DNA of 64,000 nucleotides, taken from NCBI RefSeq assembly GCF_009497895.1, contig NZ_CP033116.1, positions 744,001-808,000 of the forward strand. The letters run 5' to 3'. Under the pieces are notes generated by a model. That model was given only the letters and a program-made list of their open reading frames with translations. It had not been told where the DNA came from and made no database searches. Below are positions 1 through 9,964 of this stretch, piece after piece. The stretch comes from Halopseudomonas pelagia (GTDB lineage: Bacteria > Pseudomonadota > Gammaproteobacteria > Pseudomonadales > Pseudomonadaceae). The position numbers and the translations under genes are program-made. The first letter of the stretch is position 1. Each line of letters starts with the position of its first letter.

Positions 1-635
1 TGATTCCGAAATGGCGTCACCTGAACGTGTTCGAAGGTGAGCAGGTTACTAAGGGTGAAGTTATTTCCGATGGTCCGAGCAATCCGCACGATATCCTGCG
101 TTTGCTGGGTGTCAGCGCGCTGGCCAAGTACATCGTCAACGAAATTCAGGACGTGTACCGCCTGCAGGGTGTGAAGATCAACGATAAGCACATCGAGGTG
201 ACCATTCGCCAGATGCTGCGCAAGGTCGAAATCACTGACACCGGTGATTCCAACTTCATCAAGGGCGATCAGGTCGAACTGACCCACGCCCTGGAAGAGA
301 ACGAATCGTTGGCCAAACAGGACAAGTTCCTGGCCAAGTACGAGCACGTTCTGCTGGGTATCACCAAGGCGTCGCTGTCGACCGAATCGTTCATCTCCGC
401 GGCTTCCTTCCAGGAAACCACGCGGGTACTGACCGAGGCTGCCGTTACTGGCAAGAGCGATCACCTGCGCGGCCTGAAAGAGAACGTGGTTGTGGGTCGT
501 CTGATCCCGGCCGGTACTGGTCTGGCTTACCATGCCGAGCGCAAGCGTCAGCGCATGGCAGACAAACCAGCCAAGGTAAGTGCGGTAGAAATCGAACAGG
601 CACTGTCCGATGCATTGAATTCGGGTAATGACTGA
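1..635 (+). CDS. rpoC: RNA polymerase subunit beta' (C-terminal part)
   Basis: The window opens inside rpoC. The reading frame starts at base 3 and gives the last 210 residues of the beta' subunit, ending at TGA 633-635. The stretch reading [21 protein letters not shown] and the following [14 protein letters not shown] are hallmark C-terminal beta' sequence, close to the jaw and the omega-binding end. The protein forms the catalytic core of RNA polymerase together with beta and alpha (rpoA, 17387). The gene is truncated only by the window edge. The apparent GTG start at 27 is internal and not a real start. Confidence 0.98.
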   Translation, partial: IPKWRHLNVFEGEQVTKGEVISDGPSNPHDILRLLGVSALAKYIVNEIQDVYRLQGVKINDKHIEVTIRQMLRKVEITDTGDSNFIKGDQVELTHALEENESLAKQDKFLAKYEHVLLGITKASLSTESFISAASFQETTRVLTEAAVTGKSDHLRGLKENVVVGRLIPAGTGLAYHAERKRQRMADKPAKVSAVEIEQALSDALNSGND

Positions 636-644
636 TTAGGCTGT

Positions 645-662
645 CGGCGCCCTCGGGCGCCG
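645..662 (+). other. GC-rich hairpin after rpoC
   Basis: CGGCGCC (645-651) pairs perfectly with GGCGCCG (656-662) around a CTCG loop, ten bases after the rpoC stop. No T-run follows, so it is not a convincing intrinsic terminator. It could be a processing or pausing site between the rpoBC and str units. Confidence 0.5.
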
Positions 663-668
663 CTGACC

Positions 669-697
669 TTGACGAGCGGGGCCGGTCTCTATAGAAT
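669..697 (+). promoter_or_regulatory. sigma70-type promoter of the str operon (rpsL)
   Basis: TTGACG (669-674) is separated by exactly 17 bases from TAGAAT (692-697). Both hexamers match the consensus at five of six positions. The promoter lies 85 bases upstream of the rpsL start, just after the rpoC hairpin, and would drive rpsL-rpsG-fusA-tuf. Confidence 0.7.
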
Positions 698-781
698 TCC
701 GTACCCCTAAAATTGGCGGGGCGCCTTGTCCTGCCATTTTTTATTTAATATGTCTGATAGACATCAGTGGAGTTTTGCTAG

Positions 782-1153
782 ATGGCGACAATTAACCAGC
801 TGGTTCGCAAGCCGCGTAAGCGCGTTGCTGAAAAAAGCGACGTGCCAGCGCTGCAGAACTGCCCGCAGCGTCGTGGTGTGTGTACACGTGTATACACAAC
901 TACGCCGAAGAAGCCGAACTCGGCTCTGCGTAAAGTCTGCCGTGTCCGTTTGACCAACGGCTACGAAGTTTCATCCTATATCGGTGGTGAAGGTCACAAC
1001 CTGCAAGAGCACAGCGTCGTACTGATTCGCGGCGGCCGTGTGAAGGATTTGCCAGGTGTGCGTTACCACACTGTTCGCGGTTCTCTGGATACCTCAGGTG
1101 TCAAAGACCGTCGTCAGGGTCGTTCCAAGTACGGCGCCAAGCGTCCGAAGTAA
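782..1153 (+). CDS. rpsL: 30S ribosomal protein S12
   Basis: S12 of 123 residues sits at the decoding centre of the small subunit and influences translational accuracy. The sequence is full length, with the conserved [13 protein letters not shown] segment and the [14 protein letters not shown] loop. Lys43 and Lys88, where streptomycin-resistance substitutions usually arise, are both wild type, as is Asp89, the methylthiolated residue in other bacteria. It is the first gene of the str operon, 84 bases downstream of a strong promoter. Start ATG 782 gives the standard [13 protein letters not shown]-terminus. Confidence 0.99.
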   Translation: MATINQLVRKPRKRVAEKSDVPALQNCPQRRGVCTRVYTTTPKKPNSALRKVCRVRLTNGYEVSSYIGGEGHNLQEHSVVLIRGGRVKDLPGVRYHTVRGSLDTSGVKDRRQGRSKYGAKRPK

Positions 1154-1188
1154 AGTTGAATTCATTTTTCCTGAGTCGATAAGAGTAA

Positions 1189-1235
1189 GGTCAGGCGTAA
1201 CCAGATGGTTATGGTCCTGGGCTAACCTGAAGACC
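1189..1235 (+). promoter_or_regulatory. structured rpsL-rpsG intercistronic region (candidate S7 control site)
   Basis: The 97-base gap between rpsL and rpsG contains TAACC (1198-1202) pairing with GGTTA (1207-1211) around AGAT. This sits inside CAGG (1192-1195) pairing with CCTG (1216-1219), and an alternative outer helix pairs GGTC (1189-1192) with GACC (1232-1235). In E. coli the rpsL-rpsG spacer is of about the same length and is the mRNA site where S7 represses the str operon. The pairings are visible in the sequence; S7 binding here is inference. Confidence 0.4.
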
Positions 1236-1250
1236 GTTTGAGGGCTTATC

Positions 1251-1724
1251 ATGCCAAGACGTCGCGTAGCAGCAAAACGTGAGATCCTGCCAGAACCAAA
1301 GTACGGCAGCCAGATTCTCGCCAAATTTATGAACCACGTAATGGAAAGCGGCAAGAAAGCTGTCGCTGAAAGCATCGTTTACGGTGCCCTGGACAAGGTC
1401 AAGGAACGTACCAAGACCGAAGATCCCGTTGAGCTGTTCGAAAGAGCGCTTGATGCCATTGCGCCGCTGGTTGAAGTTAAATCCCGTCGTGTCGGCGGTG
1501 CCACCTATCAGGTGCCGGTTGAAGTGCGTCCCTCCCGTCGTAACGCTTTGGCGATGCGTTGGTTGGTTGATGCTGCCCGTAAGCGTGGCGAGAAGTCCAT
1601 GGCTTTGCGTCTGGCTGGTGAGCTGGTCGATGCGTCTGAAGGTAAAGGCGCCGCGGTTAAGAAGCGTGAAGATGTGCATCGTATGGCTGAAGCCAACAAA
1701 GCCTTCTCTCACTATCGCTTCTAA
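1251..1724 (+). CDS. rpsG: 30S ribosomal protein S7
   Basis: S7 (157 residues) nucleates assembly of the 30S head and contacts E-site tRNA. The conserved N-terminus [20 protein letters not shown] and the segment [18 protein letters not shown] helix (here [14 protein letters not shown]) identify it clearly. It is the second gene of the str operon. In E. coli S7 is the autogenous repressor of this operon, and the unusually long upstream spacer with predicted secondary structure fits that role. Start ATG 1251 gives the standard N-terminus. Confidence 0.99.
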   Translation: MPRRRVAAKREILPEPKYGSQILAKFMNHVMESGKKAVAESIVYGALDKVKERTKTEDPVELFERALDAIAPLVEVKSRRVGGATYQVPVEVRPSRRNALAMRWLVDAARKRGEKSMALRLAGELVDASEGKGAAVKKREDVHRMAEANKAFSHYRF

Positions 1725-1747
1725 TCTAAGCGACTCAGGAGAATATT

Positions 1748-3850
1748 GTGGCCCGTGTAACGCCTATTAATCTGTACCGGAATATTGGTATTTGCGCGCA
1801 TGTAGATGCGGGCAAAACCACGACTACGGAACGGATTCTGTTTTACACCGGCGTCAACCACAAGATGGGTGAGGTGCACGATGGTGCAGCCACCATGGAC
1901 TGGATGGCGCAGGAGCAGGAGCGGGGGATCACCATTACCTCCGCTGCTACGACGGCCTTCTGGGAAGGTTCTGAGAAGCAGTATCCGCGCCATCGGGTCA
2001 ATATTATCGATACCCCCGGTCACGTCGACTTCACTATCGAGGTAGAGCGCTCGCTGCGCGTCCTCGATGGTGCGGTCGTGGTGTTCTGTGGTACCTCGGG
2101 TGTTGAGCCGCAGTCTGAAACCGTATGGCGTCAGGCGAACAAGTACGGTGTGCCGCGGCTGGTCTATGTCAACAAGATGGACCGCCAAGGTGCTAATTTC
2201 CTGCGTGTAGTCGAGCAGATCAAGCAGCGCCTGGGGCATACCCCGGTGCCGATCCAGCTGGCTATTGGCTCGGAAGAAAATTTCGTCGGCCAGGTTGATC
2301 TCCTGCGCATGAAAGCCATCTACTGGAACGATGATGACAGTGGTATGGCTTTCCGGGAGGAAGAGATTCCGGCGGACATGCTCGAGATGGCGAAGAAGTA
2401 TCGTGAGCAGATGATAGAAGCCGCAGCGGAAGCCAATGAAGAGCTGATGAACAAGTATCTGGAAGGCGGCGAGCTGACCAACGATGAAATCAAGGCTGGT
2501 TTGCGTCAGCGAACCTTGGCCTCCGAGATCGTTCCGGCTGTCTGTGGTAGTTCGTTCAAGAACAAGGGTGTGCCTTTGGTTCTGGACGCTGTCATTGATT
2601 ATCTTCCTGCGCCTGATCAGGTGGTTGCGATCAAGGGTGTGCATCCCGATGACGAAGAGAGGGTCGACGAGCGTCATGCAGATGATGCCGAGCCTTTCTC
2701 TGCGTTGGCGTTCAAGATCGCTACGGACCCCTTCGTGGGCACGCTGACGTTCGTCCGGGTTTACTCCGGCGTGCTGTCTTCCGGTGACTCGGTGCTGAAC
2801 TCGGTCAAAGGCAAGAAAGAGCGTGTTGGTCGTATGGTGCAGATGCATGCAAACACCCGCGAAGAGATCAAGGAAGTGCTGGCTGGTGACATTGCCGCGT
2901 TGATCGGCATGAAAGACGTCACCACCGGGGACACGCTGTGCTCTCATGAGAAGCCAATTATTCTAGAGCGCATGGAGTTTCCCGAGCCGGTTATTTCCGT
3001 CGCGGTGGAGCCGAGAACCAAAGCTGACCAGGAAAAGATGGGCATCGCACTGGGTAAGCTTGCCCAGGAAGATCCGTCTTTCCGTGTGCGTACTGATGAA
3101 GAGTCCGGGCAAACCATTATCTCCGGTATGGGCGAATTGCACCTGGATATTCTGGTTGACCGCATGAAGCGTGAGTTCGGTGTGGAGGCCAATATCGGCA
3201 AGCCGCAGGTGGCTTACCGTGAAGCGATCCGCAACAAGTGTGAAATCGAAGGCAAGTTCGTTCGTCAGTCTGGAGGTCGCGGTCAGTACGGTCACGTATG
3301 GATCCGCTTCGAGCCTTCCGATGAGGCAGCTGACGGTCTGGTCTTCGTCAATGAAACAGTTGGTGGCTCTGTGCCTCGGGAATATATTCCTGCGGTGCAA
3401 AAAGGCATCGACGAGCAGATGAAAAACGGCGTTCTCGCTGGTTATCCCCTGCTTAACTTGAAGGCAACCCTGTTCGACGGTTCCTTCCACGACGTTGACT
3501 CGAATGAAATGGCATTCAAGATTGCCGCTTCTATGGCCACCAAGCAATTGGCCAATAAAGGCGGTGCTGTTTTGCTCGAGCCGATGATGAAAGTAGAAGT
3601 AGTTACCCCGGAAGATTACATGGGTGACGTAATGGGCGACCTGAACCGTCGTCGCGGTCTGGTACAAGGTATGGAAGATTCCGTTTCCGGTAAGGTGATC
3701 CGCGCTGAGGTTCCGCTTGGTGAGATGTTCGGTTACGCCACGGATGTACGCTCAATGTCCCAGGGGCGTGCGAGCTACTCTATGGAGTTTTCGAAGTACT
3801 CCGAAGCGCCAATGAACATCGCCGAAGCAATCATCAAGAAGCAAGGCTAA
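1748..3850 (+). CDS. fusA: Translation elongation factor G
   Basis: EF-G (700 residues) is the GTPase that drives ribosomal translocation and, with RRF, recycling. The G-domain motifs are intact: [14 protein letters not shown] (P-loop, about residues 17-30), DTPGHVDFT (about 88-96) and NKMD (about 142-145). Domains II-V follow to the C-terminal [16 protein letters not shown]. The start is GTG 1748 ([15 protein letters not shown]), preceded by CAGGAG at suitable spacing and 23 bases after rpsG, so the operon continues. Length and sequence are those of the housekeeping bacterial EF-G. Confidence 0.99.
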   Translation: MARVTPINLYRNIGICAHVDAGKTTTTERILFYTGVNHKMGEVHDGAATMDWMAQEQERGITITSAATTAFWEGSEKQYPRHRVNIIDTPGHVDFTIEVERSLRVLDGAVVVFCGTSGVEPQSETVWRQANKYGVPRLVYVNKMDRQGANFLRVVEQIKQRLGHTPVPIQLAIGSEENFVGQVDLLRMKAIYWNDDDSGMAFREEEIPADMLEMAKKYREQMIEAAAEANEELMNKYLEGGELTNDEIKAGLRQRTLASEIVPAVCGSSFKNKGVPLVLDAVIDYLPAPDQVVAIKGVHPDDEERVDERHADDAEPFSALAFKIATDPFVGTLTFVRVYSGVLSSGDSVLNSVKGKKERVGRMVQMHANTREEIKEVLAGDIAALIGMKDVTTGDTLCSHEKPIILERMEFPEPVISVAVEPRTKADQEKMGIALGKLAQEDPSFRVRTDEESGQTIISGMGELHLDILVDRMKREFGVEANIGKPQVAYREAIRNKCEIEGKFVRQSGGRGQYGHVWIRFEPSDEAADGLVFVNETVGGSVPREYIPAVQKGIDEQMKNGVLAGYPLLNLKATLFDGSFHDVDSNEMAFKIAASMATKQLANKGGAVLLEPMMKVEVVTPEDYMGDVMGDLNRRRGLVQGMEDSVSGKVIRAEVPLGEMFGYATDVRSMSQGRASYSMEFSKYSEAPMNIAEAIIKKQG

Positions 3851-3884
3851 CTTGAACCAAAGCTAAACAAAGAGGTTATCTATC

Positions 3885-5078
3885 GTGGCTAAAGAAAAAT
3901 TTGAACGTAAAAAACCGCACCTTAACGTGGGCACCATCGGTCACGTTGACCATGGCAAAACCACTCTGACTGCAGCGCTGACCCGCGTTTGTGCTGAAGC
4001 TTACGGCGGATCCGCCCGTGGCTTCGATCAAATCGACAACGCGCCGGAAGAAAAGGCTCGCGGTATCACCATCAACACCTCGCACGTAGAGTACGATTCC
4101 CCGACTCGTCACTACGCGCACGTTGACTGCCCTGGTCACGCTGACTATGTGAAGAACATGATCACCGGTGCTGCGCAGATGGACGGCGCTATCCTGGTTT
4201 GTTCCGCTGCTGACGGCCCTATGCCGCAGACTCGTGAGCACATCCTGCTGTCCCGTCAGGTAGGCGTTCCTTACATCGTCGTGTTCCTGAACAAGGCTGA
4301 CATGGTTGATGACGAAGAGCTGCTGGAACTGGTCGAGATGGAAGTGCGTGATCTGCTGAGCACTTACGACTTCCCAGGCGACGACACGCCAATCATCATC
4401 GGCTCTGCGCTGATGGCTCTGAACGGCGAAGACGGCAACGAAATGGGTACTACTGCTGTCAAGAAGCTGGTCGAGACTCTGGATTCCTACATTCCTGAGC
4501 CCGAGCGTGCCATCGACAAGCCGTTCCTGATGCCAATCGAAGACGTCTTCTCCATCTCTGGTCGCGGTACTGTTGTGACTGGTCGTGTAGAGCGCGGCAT
4601 CGTCAAGGTTCAGGAAGAAGTGGAAATCGTCGGTATCAAAGATACCGTCAAGACTACTTGTACTGGCGTTGAGATGTTCCGCAAGCTGCTGGACGAAGGT
4701 CGTGCCGGTGAGAACGTCGGTGTACTGCTGCGCGGTACCAAGCGTGAAGACGTAGAGCGTGGTCAGGTACTGGCCAAGCCGGGCACTATCAAGCCGCACA
4801 CTCAGTTCGAAGCTGAAGTGTACGTGCTGGGCAAGGACGAAGGCGGCCGTCACACTCCGTTCTTCAAAGGCTATCGCCCACAGTTCTACTTCCGTACTAC
4901 TGACGTGACTGGTTCGTGCGAACTGCCAGAAGGCGTTGAGATGGTCATGCCTGGCGACAACGTCAAGCTGGTCGTCACCCTGATCGCTCCGATCGCCATG
5001 GAAGATGGTCTGCGCTTCGCAATTCGCGAAGGCGGCCGTACCGTTGGTGCCGGCGTGGTTGCCAAGATTATCGCCTGA
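3885..5078 (+). CDS. tuf: Translation elongation factor Tu
   Basis: EF-Tu (397 residues) delivers aminoacyl-tRNA to the ribosome as a GTP complex. GTP-binding motifs are [10 protein letters not shown] (residues 19-28), DCPGHADY (about 81-88) and NKAD (about 136-139). The start is GTG 3885, preceded by AAAGAGGTTATC, giving [16 protein letters not shown]. It is the last gene of the str operon and is followed by a strong intrinsic terminator. Pseudomonads usually carry a second near-identical tuf upstream of secE; that copy would lie outside this window. Confidence 0.99.
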   Translation: MAKEKFERKKPHLNVGTIGHVDHGKTTLTAALTRVCAEAYGGSARGFDQIDNAPEEKARGITINTSHVEYDSPTRHYAHVDCPGHADYVKNMITGAAQMDGAILVCSAADGPMPQTREHILLSRQVGVPYIVVFLNKADMVDDEELLELVEMEVRDLLSTYDFPGDDTPIIIGSALMALNGEDGNEMGTTAVKKLVETLDSYIPEPERAIDKPFLMPIEDVFSISGRGTVVTGRVERGIVKVQEEVEIVGIKDTVKTTCTGVEMFRKLLDEGRAGENVGVLLRGTKREDVERGQVLAKPGTIKPHTQFEAEVYVLGKDEGGRHTPFFKGYRPQFYFRTTDVTGSCELPEGVEMVMPGDNVKLVVTLIAPIAMEDGLRFAIREGGRTVGAGVVAKIIA

Positions 5079-5094
5079 TAATCTGGGCCATAAG

Positions 5095-5129
5095 CAAAAG
5101 CCCCCTTTTTAAGGGGGCTTTTGTATTTA
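5095..5129 (+). terminator. Intrinsic terminator after tuf
   Basis: CAAAAGCCCCCTT (5095-5107) pairs perfectly with AAGGGGGCTTTTG (5111-5123) around TTT, with a T-rich right arm and tail. It ends the str operon 16 bases after tuf and sits immediately before the S10 promoter. Confidence 0.9.
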
Positions 5130-5131
5130 GG

Positions 5132-5160
5132 TTGACAGTGGGTGGTCGCATCAGTAGAAT
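5132..5160 (+). promoter_or_regulatory. sigma70 promoter of the S10 operon
   Basis: A consensus TTGACA (5132-5137) is followed after exactly 17 bases by TAGAAT (5155-5160). It lies directly downstream of the tuf terminator, so transcription is reset here. The -10 is identical to that of the rpsL promoter (669-697). The expected start near 5167 would leave a leader of roughly 70 bases before rpsJ. Confidence 0.85.
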
Positions 5161-5182
5161 TGCGCCTCCCTTGGATGGGCCT

Positions 5183-5197
5183 ACCCGATGTTCGGGT
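5183..5197 (+). promoter_or_regulatory. S10 leader hairpin
   Basis: ACCCGA (5183-5188) and TCGGGT (5192-5197) form a perfect stem with a TGT loop in the short rpsJ leader. In E. coli a much longer leader carries the L4-responsive attenuator. Whether this small hairpin has a regulatory role is unknown. Confidence 0.4.
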
Positions 5198-5234
5198 GAG
5201 CTCTGAAGAATTGAAGCTTGGAGTTTCTGGTCAA

Positions 5235-5546
5235 ATGCAGAACCAACAGATTCGTATTCGGTTGAAGGCTTTTGATCACCGCCTGATAGATCAATCAACC
5301 CAGGAAATCGTGGATACCGCGAAACGTACTGGGGCTCAGGTCCGTGGTCCAATTCCTTTGCCGACTCGCAAAGAGCGTTTTACAGTGCTGGTTTCCCCGC
5401 ACGTCAATAAAGATGCCCGTGATCAGTACGAGATCCGCACCCATAAAAGGGTTTTGGATATCGTTCAGCCTACCGACAAGACTGTCGATGCGCTGATGAA
5501 GCTGGACCTGGCAGCTGGCGTTGAGGTTCAGATCAGCCTCGGCTGA
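5235..5546 (+). CDS. rpsJ: 30S ribosomal protein S10
   Basis: S10 (103 residues) is a 30S head protein and, as NusE, part of transcription antitermination complexes with NusB (57450). The start was set at ATG 5235 ([19 protein letters not shown]), which gives the normal family length and has GGAG 11 bases upstream. Upstream in-frame GTG codons such as 5142 would run into the promoter region and add non-conserved residues. It is the first gene of the S10 operon. Confidence 0.98.
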   Translation: MQNQQIRIRLKAFDHRLIDQSTQEIVDTAKRTGAQVRGPIPLPTRKERFTVLVSPHVNKDARDQYEIRTHKRVLDIVQPTDKTVDALMKLDLAAGVEVQISLG

Positions 5547-5555
5547 TAGTCCCAT

Positions 5556-5619
5556 ACGACGGGGGCTATAAGTCGTGTAACGCCCTGCAATGGGCGGCCA
5601 TAGCGGGTAATAGCCCCGT
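5556..5619 (+). promoter_or_regulatory. Structured RNA element between rpsJ and rplC
   Basis: The 93-base rpsJ-rplC gap is the longest inside the S10 operon. ACGGGGGCTAT (5559-5569) can pair, with one bulged G, with ATAGCCCCGT (5610-5619). Between them CGCCC (5581-5585) pairs with GGGCG (5592-5596). A competing stem ACGAC (5556-5560) with GTCGT (5572-5576) would disrupt the long helix. Two mutually exclusive folds just before rplC suggest a control element, but no ligand can be assigned. Confidence 0.45.
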
Positions 5620-5639
5620 GCACTCATGAGGTTTAAAGA

Positions 5640-6275
5640 ATGACTATTGGATTAGTCGGCCGGAAATGCGGTATGACCCGCGTTTTCACTGAAGATGGTG
5701 TTTCCATACCGGTTACGGTTGTTGAAGTTGAGCCGAACCGCGTCACACAGGTTAAATCCCTGGATACTGATGGCTACCAAGCCGTTCAGATCACCGTTGG
5801 TGAGCGTCGCGTTAGTCGCGTCAGCAAGCCGATGGCCGGGCATTTCGCCAAAGCCAATACCGCGGCTGGCCGTCGCGTCTGTGAATTCCGCTTTGAAGAA
5901 GGCGAGTTTGCTGCTGGCTCCGAAATCACCGTGAGCATTTTTGAAGCGGGTCAGATGGTTGATGTAACTGGTCAGTCCAAAGGTAAGGGCTTTGCCGGTA
6001 CGATCAAGCGTTGGAACTTCCGCGGTCAAGATGCGACCCACGGTAACTCTGTATCGCACCGCGTTCCTGGCTCTATCGGCCAGTGCCAGACCCCAGGTCG
6101 GGTATTCAAGGGCAAGAAAATGGCTGGTCACATGGGTGCTGAGCAAGTGACCGTGCAGACCCTTGAAATCGTCCGCGTTGACGCCGAACGTAACCTGCTG
6201 TTGATCCGGGGCTCTGTCCCAGGCGCACCAGGTAGCGACGTCATTGTCCGCCCGGCTGTCAAGGCCAAGGGTTAA
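5640..6275 (+). CDS. rplC: 50S ribosomal protein L3
   Basis: L3 (211 residues) binds near the 3' end of 23S rRNA and reaches the peptidyl-transferase centre with its long loop. The loop segment [20 protein letters not shown] is conserved and contains Gln150, the residue methylated by PrmB in E. coli. Start ATG 5640 follows GAGGTTTAAAGA. The gene opens the tightly packed rplC-rplD-rplW-rplB run. Confidence 0.99.
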   Translation: MTIGLVGRKCGMTRVFTEDGVSIPVTVVEVEPNRVTQVKSLDTDGYQAVQITVGERRVSRVSKPMAGHFAKANTAAGRRVCEFRFEEGEFAAGSEITVSIFEAGQMVDVTGQSKGKGFAGTIKRWNFRGQDATHGNSVSHRVPGSIGQCQTPGRVFKGKKMAGHMGAEQVTVQTLEIVRVDAERNLLLIRGSVPGAPGSDVIVRPAVKAKG

Positions 6276-6287
6276 GGGGGAGTTACC

Positions 6288-6890
6288 ATGAATCTGAATG
6301 TAGCTGGTGCAAACGCGATCGAAGTATCTGATCTGACTTTTGCCACCGAGTTTAATGAAACCCTGGTACACCAAGCCGTTGTTGCTTATATGGCTGGTGG
6401 GCGTCAGGGTACCAAGCAGCAGAAGACCCGTGCTGGCGTATCCGGTGGCGGCAAGAAGCCCTGGCGTCAGAAGGGTACCGGTCGTGCCCGTGCTGGCACC
6501 ATCCGCAGCCCAATCTGGCGCGGGGGCGGTACCACTTTTGCAGCTCGTCCACAGAACCATGAGCAGAAGCTGAACAGGAAGATGTACCGGGGCGCACTGC
6601 GCTCGATCCTGTCCGAGCTGATCCGCCTGGACCGTCTGGTAGTGGTTGAAGAGTTCTCTATGGAAGCTCCCAAGACCAAGGCCCTGGTAGGCATGCTCAA
6701 GGATTTGAATCTGGACAACGTGTTGATCGTTACTGACAGCCTTGACTCCAATCTGTACCTCGCTGCGCGCAACCTGCCGCATGTCGATGTACGTGATGTG
6801 CAGGGTTCAGATCCGGTCAGTCTGATCGCTTACGACAAGGTACTGATCACCGTACCTGCTGTTAAGAAGTTCGAGGAGATGCTGGGATGA
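6288..6890 (+). CDS. rplD: 50S ribosomal protein L4
   Basis: L4 (200 residues) lines the peptide exit tunnel. Its tunnel loop is visible around residues 42-90 ([20 protein letters not shown], then [20 protein letters not shown]). In E. coli L4 is the autogenous repressor of the S10 operon. The gene starts 12 bases after rplC with GGGGGAG upstream and overlaps rplW by four bases (ATGA at 6887), indicating translational coupling. Confidence 0.99.
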   Translation: MNLNVAGANAIEVSDLTFATEFNETLVHQAVVAYMAGGRQGTKQQKTRAGVSGGGKKPWRQKGTGRARAGTIRSPIWRGGGTTFAARPQNHEQKLNRKMYRGALRSILSELIRLDRLVVVEEFSMEAPKTKALVGMLKDLNLDNVLIVTDSLDSNLYLAARNLPHVDVRDVQGSDPVSLIAYDKVLITVPAVKKFEEMLG

Positions 6891-7186
6891 ACCAAGAGCG
6901 CATTTTCAAAGTACTGCTTGGCCCGCATGTATCCGAGAAGGCTACCGTGCTGGCTGACAGCAAGAACCAGTTCGTGTTCAAGGTGGAAACCACCGCGACC
7001 AAGCTGGAAATCAAAAAGGCTGTCGAGCAACTGTTCAGCGTCAAGGTCAAGACTGTTGCGACCTTGAACGTTAAGGGCAAGACCAAGCGAACCGTTCGCG
7101 GCCTGGGCAAGCGTAGTGACTGGAAGAAGGCGTACGTCAGCCTGCAGCCTGGTCAAGACATCGATTTTGCCAGCGCTGATAAGTAA
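6887..7186 (+). CDS. rplW: 50S ribosomal protein L23
   Basis: L23 (99 residues) sits at the tunnel exit and is the docking site for trigger factor and SRP. The start [20 protein letters not shown] and the segment [14 protein letters not shown] are typical. It overlaps rplD by four bases, so its translation is probably coupled to L4. It is full length with no unusual features. Confidence 0.98.
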   Translation: MNQERIFKVLLGPHVSEKATVLADSKNQFVFKVETTATKLEIKKAVEQLFSVKVKTVATLNVKGKTKRTVRGLGKRSDWKKAYVSLQPGQDIDFASADK

Positions 7187-7196
7187 GGGGTAAATC

Positions 7197-8021
7197 ATGG
7201 CAATTGTTAAATGTAAACCTACTTCCCCTGGCCGCCGCTTCGTAGTCAAGGTCGTTAACTCCGACCTGCACAAGGGTGCTCCATATGCACCTCTGGTCGA
7301 GAAGCAAGGCAAAACGGGTGGTCGTAACAATAATGGTCGCATTACCACGCGTCATCGTGGGGGCGGGCATAAGCAACACTACCGTCTGGTCGATTTTCGT
7401 CGCAACAAGGATGGCATTCCAGCCACCGTTGAGCGCATCGAATACGATCCGAACCGTACCGCTCACATCGCGCTGCTGATGTATGCAGATGGCGAGCGTC
7501 GTTACATCATCGCACCCAAGGGTGTGAGCGCTGGAGACCAACTGGTCTCAGGTGCAGAGTCGCCGATTAAGCCCGGTAACTCCTTGCCGCTGCGTAATAT
7601 TCCGGTGGGTAGCACCATCCACGCGATCGAACTGAAGCCCGGTAAAGGCGCTCAGGTTGCTCGTAGTGCCGGTGCTTCCGTACAGCTGGTTGCTCGTGAA
7701 GGTGCCTATGTGACAGTTCGCCTGCGTTCCGGCGAAATGCGCAAAGTGCTGGGCGAGTGCCGTGCCACCCTGGGCGAAGTGTCCAACGGTGAGCACAGCC
7801 TGCGTTCATTGGGTAAGGCTGGCGCCAAGCGCTGGCGCGGTGTTCGTCCGACCGTTCGTGGTGTTGCCATGAACCCGGTAGATCACCCGCACGGTGGTGG
7901 TGAAGGCCGTACTTCCGGTGGTCGCCACCCAGTATCGCCATGGGGCTTCCCGACCAAGGGTGCCAAGACTCGGTCCAACAAGCGCACGGACAAGATGATT
8001 GTCCGCCGCCGCAGCAAGTAA
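7197..8021 (+). CDS. rplB: 50S ribosomal protein L2
   Basis: L2 (274 residues) is a primary 23S rRNA binder close to the peptidyl-transferase centre. The [19 protein letters not shown] start, the GGGHKQHYR segment and the C-terminal [19 protein letters not shown] loop are diagnostic; the latter holds the universally conserved histidine (about 229). Start ATG 7197 follows AAGGGGTAAATC. Confidence 0.99.
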   Translation: MAIVKCKPTSPGRRFVVKVVNSDLHKGAPYAPLVEKQGKTGGRNNNGRITTRHRGGGHKQHYRLVDFRRNKDGIPATVERIEYDPNRTAHIALLMYADGERRYIIAPKGVSAGDQLVSGAESPIKPGNSLPLRNIPVGSTIHAIELKPGKGAQVARSAGASVQLVAREGAYVTVRLRSGEMRKVLGECRATLGEVSNGEHSLRSLGKAGAKRWRGVRPTVRGVAMNPVDHPHGGGEGRTSGGRHPVSPWGFPTKGAKTRSNKRTDKMIVRRRSK

Positions 8022-8033
8022 GGGGATACGACA

Positions 8034-8309
8034 GTGCCGCGTTCTCTAAAGAAAGGTCCTTTTATCGATCTTCACCTGTTAAAGAAGATCGAAGTGGCAG
8101 TTGAGAAGAACGATCGCAAGCCAATCAAGACTTGGTCGCGCCGTTCTATGGTCCTGCCGCAAATGGTTGGTTTGACCATTGCTGTTCATAACGGTCGTCA
8201 GCATGTTCCGGTTATTGTTTCGGAAGATATGGTCGGCCACAAGTTAGGCGAATTTTCTGCAACGCGTACCTATCGTGGTCACGTGGCAGACAAGAAAGCC
8301 AAGCGCTAA
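8034..8309 (+). CDS. rpsS: 30S ribosomal protein S19
   Basis: S19 (91 residues) forms part of the 30S head beside S13. The N-terminus [17 protein letters not shown] and the [15 protein letters not shown] tail are conserved. The start codon is GTG 8034, preceded by AAGGGG, and gives the standard first residues. It lies 12 bases after rplB in the S10 operon. Confidence 0.98.
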   Translation: MPRSLKKGPFIDLHLLKKIEVAVEKNDRKPIKTWSRRSMVLPQMVGLTIAVHNGRQHVPVIVSEDMVGHKLGEFSATRTYRGHVADKKAKR

Positions 8310-8320
8310 GGGGTTAGAAG

Positions 8321-8653
8321 ATGGAAGTTGCCGCTACACATAAAGGCGCCCGCCTCTCTGCCCAGAAAGCGCGCTTGGTCGCCGACCAGATCCGCGGAAA
8401 GAAAGTGGATGAGGCCCTGAACCTGCTGAAATTCAGCAACAAGAAGGCCGCTGAAGTCATCAAGAAGGTACTCGAGTCGGCTATTGCCAACGCCGAGCAC
8501 AATGATGGCGCAGACGTGGATGACCTTAAGGTGTCCACCGTGTTTGTCAACGAGGGTCGCTCTTTGAAGCGCATCATGCCACGTGCCAAAGGCCGTGCTG
8601 ATCGCATCGTAAAGCGGTCTTGTCATATCACGGTCAAGGTTGCTGACAAGTAG
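8321..8653 (+). CDS. rplV: 50S ribosomal protein L22
   Basis: L22 (110 residues) spans the subunit; its beta-hairpin lines the exit tunnel opposite L4 ([17 protein letters not shown], about residues 84-100), where macrolide-resistance insertions are known in other bacteria. No insertion is seen here. Start ATG 8321 follows AAGGGGTTAGAAG, 11 bases after rpsS. Confidence 0.98.
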   Translation: MEVAATHKGARLSAQKARLVADQIRGKKVDEALNLLKFSNKKAAEVIKKVLESAIANAEHNDGADVDDLKVSTVFVNEGRSLKRIMPRAKGRADRIVKRSCHITVKVADK

Positions 8654-8665
8654 GGAGTCGATCAC

Positions 8666-9346
8666 ATGGGTCAGAAAGTACATCCGATAGGCATCCGCCT
8701 CGGTATTGTTAAACAGCACACTTCGGTGTGGTACGCAGAAGGCCGCACTTACGCGGACTATCTGAATACGGATCTGAAAGTACGCGAGTACGTTCAGACC
8801 AAATTGAAAAGCGCTTCGGTCAGCCGCGTTGATATTCAGCGCCCGGCACAAACCGCCAAGATCACCATTCACACTGCCCGTCCAGGCATCGTGATTGGTA
8901 AGAAGGGCGAGGATGTCGAGAAGCTGCGTCAGGAACTGACCAAGCAAATGGGCGTGCCCGTGCACATCAACATCGAAGAGATCCGCAAGCCGGAGCTCGA
9001 CGGTGCACTGGTTGCACAAAGCGTTGCTCAGCAGCTCGAGCGTCGCGTTATGTTCCGTCGTGCTATGAAGCGCGCAGTACAGAACGCCATGCGTATCGGC
9101 GCCAAGGGTATCAAGATCCAGGTAAGCGGCCGCCTCGGCGGTGCTGAAATTGCCCGGACCGAATGGTACCGCGAAGGTCGTGTGCCTTTGCACACCCTGC
9201 GCGCCGACATCGACTACGCGACGGCTGAAGCCCACACCACATACGGTGTGATTGGCGTCAAGGTTTGGATTTTCAAAGGCGAGATCATTGGTGGTCAGCC
9301 TGAAGAAACCAAAACTGCCGCTCCCAAGAAAAAAGCTGCTAAGTAA
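8666..9346 (+). CDS. rpsC: 30S ribosomal protein S3
   Basis: S3 (226 residues) forms the mRNA entry tunnel with S4 and S5. The N-terminus [16 protein letters not shown], the type 2 KH domain with [13 protein letters not shown] (about residues 77-89) and the [16 protein letters not shown] segment ([22 protein letters not shown]) are clear. The tail is lysine- and alanine-rich. It lies 12 bases after rplV and 11 before rplP in the S10 operon. Confidence 0.99.
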   Translation: MGQKVHPIGIRLGIVKQHTSVWYAEGRTYADYLNTDLKVREYVQTKLKSASVSRVDIQRPAQTAKITIHTARPGIVIGKKGEDVEKLRQELTKQMGVPVHINIEEIRKPELDGALVAQSVAQQLERRVMFRRAMKRAVQNAMRIGAKGIKIQVSGRLGGAEIARTEWYREGRVPLHTLRADIDYATAEAHTTYGVIGVKVWIFKGEIIGGQPEETKTAAPKKKAAK

Positions 9347-9357
9347 GGGGTACGCAC

Positions 9358-9771
9358 ATGTTACAACCCAAGCGTACGAAGTTCCGCAAGCAAATGACTG
9401 GCCACAACCGTGGCCTGGCACTTCGCGGTAGTAAGGTGAGCTTTGGCGAATATGCATTGAAAGCCGTTGGCCGTGGTCGTTTGACCGCGCGCCAGATCGA
9501 GGCAGCACGTCGTGCCTTGACCCGTCACGTTAAGCGTGGCGGTAAGATCTGGATTCGTGTATTCCCGGACAAGCCGATCTCCAAGAAGCCGTTGGAAGTT
9601 CGGATGGGTAAAGGTAAGGGTAATGTCGAGTACTGGGTTGCCCAGATTAAGCCTGGCAAAGTCCTGTATGAGATTGAAGGTGTTTCCGAAGAGTTGGCGC
9701 GTGAGGCTTTCGCTCTCGCTGCTGCCAAGCTGCCTCTCGCTACCACCTTTGTTAAGCGGACGGTGATGTGA
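9358..9771 (+). CDS. rplP: 50S ribosomal protein L16
   Basis: L16 (137 residues) contacts A-site tRNA and is needed for late 50S assembly. The sequence [19 protein letters not shown] and the [21 protein letters not shown] segment are characteristic. Its TGA stop overlaps the rpmC ATG by one base (TGATG at 9769-9773), so L29 translation is probably coupled to it. Confidence 0.99.
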   Translation: MLQPKRTKFRKQMTGHNRGLALRGSKVSFGEYALKAVGRGRLTARQIEAARRALTRHVKRGGKIWIRVFPDKPISKKPLEVRMGKGKGNVEYWVAQIKPGKVLYEIEGVSEELAREAFALAAAKLPLATTFVKRTVM

Positions 9772-9962
9772 TGAAAGCAACTGAACTTCGTGAAAAATCT
9801 GCTGAGCAGCTCAATGAGCAGCTGCTCACCCTGCTGCGTGATCAGTTCAATCTGCGCATGCAGAAGGCAACCGGTCAACTCGGTCAGAGCCACCTGCTGA
9901 AGCAGGCCAAGCGTGATATCGCCCGAGTCAAGACCGTGCTCAACCAGAAAGGTGGTAACTGA
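9771..9962 (+). CDS. rpmC: 50S ribosomal protein L29
   Basis: L29 (63 residues) is a two-helix protein at the tunnel exit beside L23. The start was placed at ATG 9771, which overlaps the rplP stop by one base and gives [19 protein letters not shown] and the standard 63-residue length. The GTG three bases earlier (9768) would add one residue and is less likely. Confidence 0.97.
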   Translation: MKATELREKSAEQLNEQLLTLLRDQFNLRMQKATGQLGQSHLLKQAKRDIARVKTVLNQKGGN

Positions 9963-9964
9963 TC

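Noticed and set aside
646..661. The rpoC-rpsL hairpin as a Rho-independent terminator
   Set aside because: A strong stem but no T-run follows, so it is listed only as a hairpin.
1721..2947. A 408-codon minus-strand open frame opposite fusA
   Set aside because: It is antisense to a highly conserved gene with all EF-G motifs on the plus strand; a shadow frame.
5652..6782. A 376-codon minus-strand frame opposite rplC and rplD
   Set aside because: It is fully overlapped by two certain ribosomal genes and has no recognisable domain.
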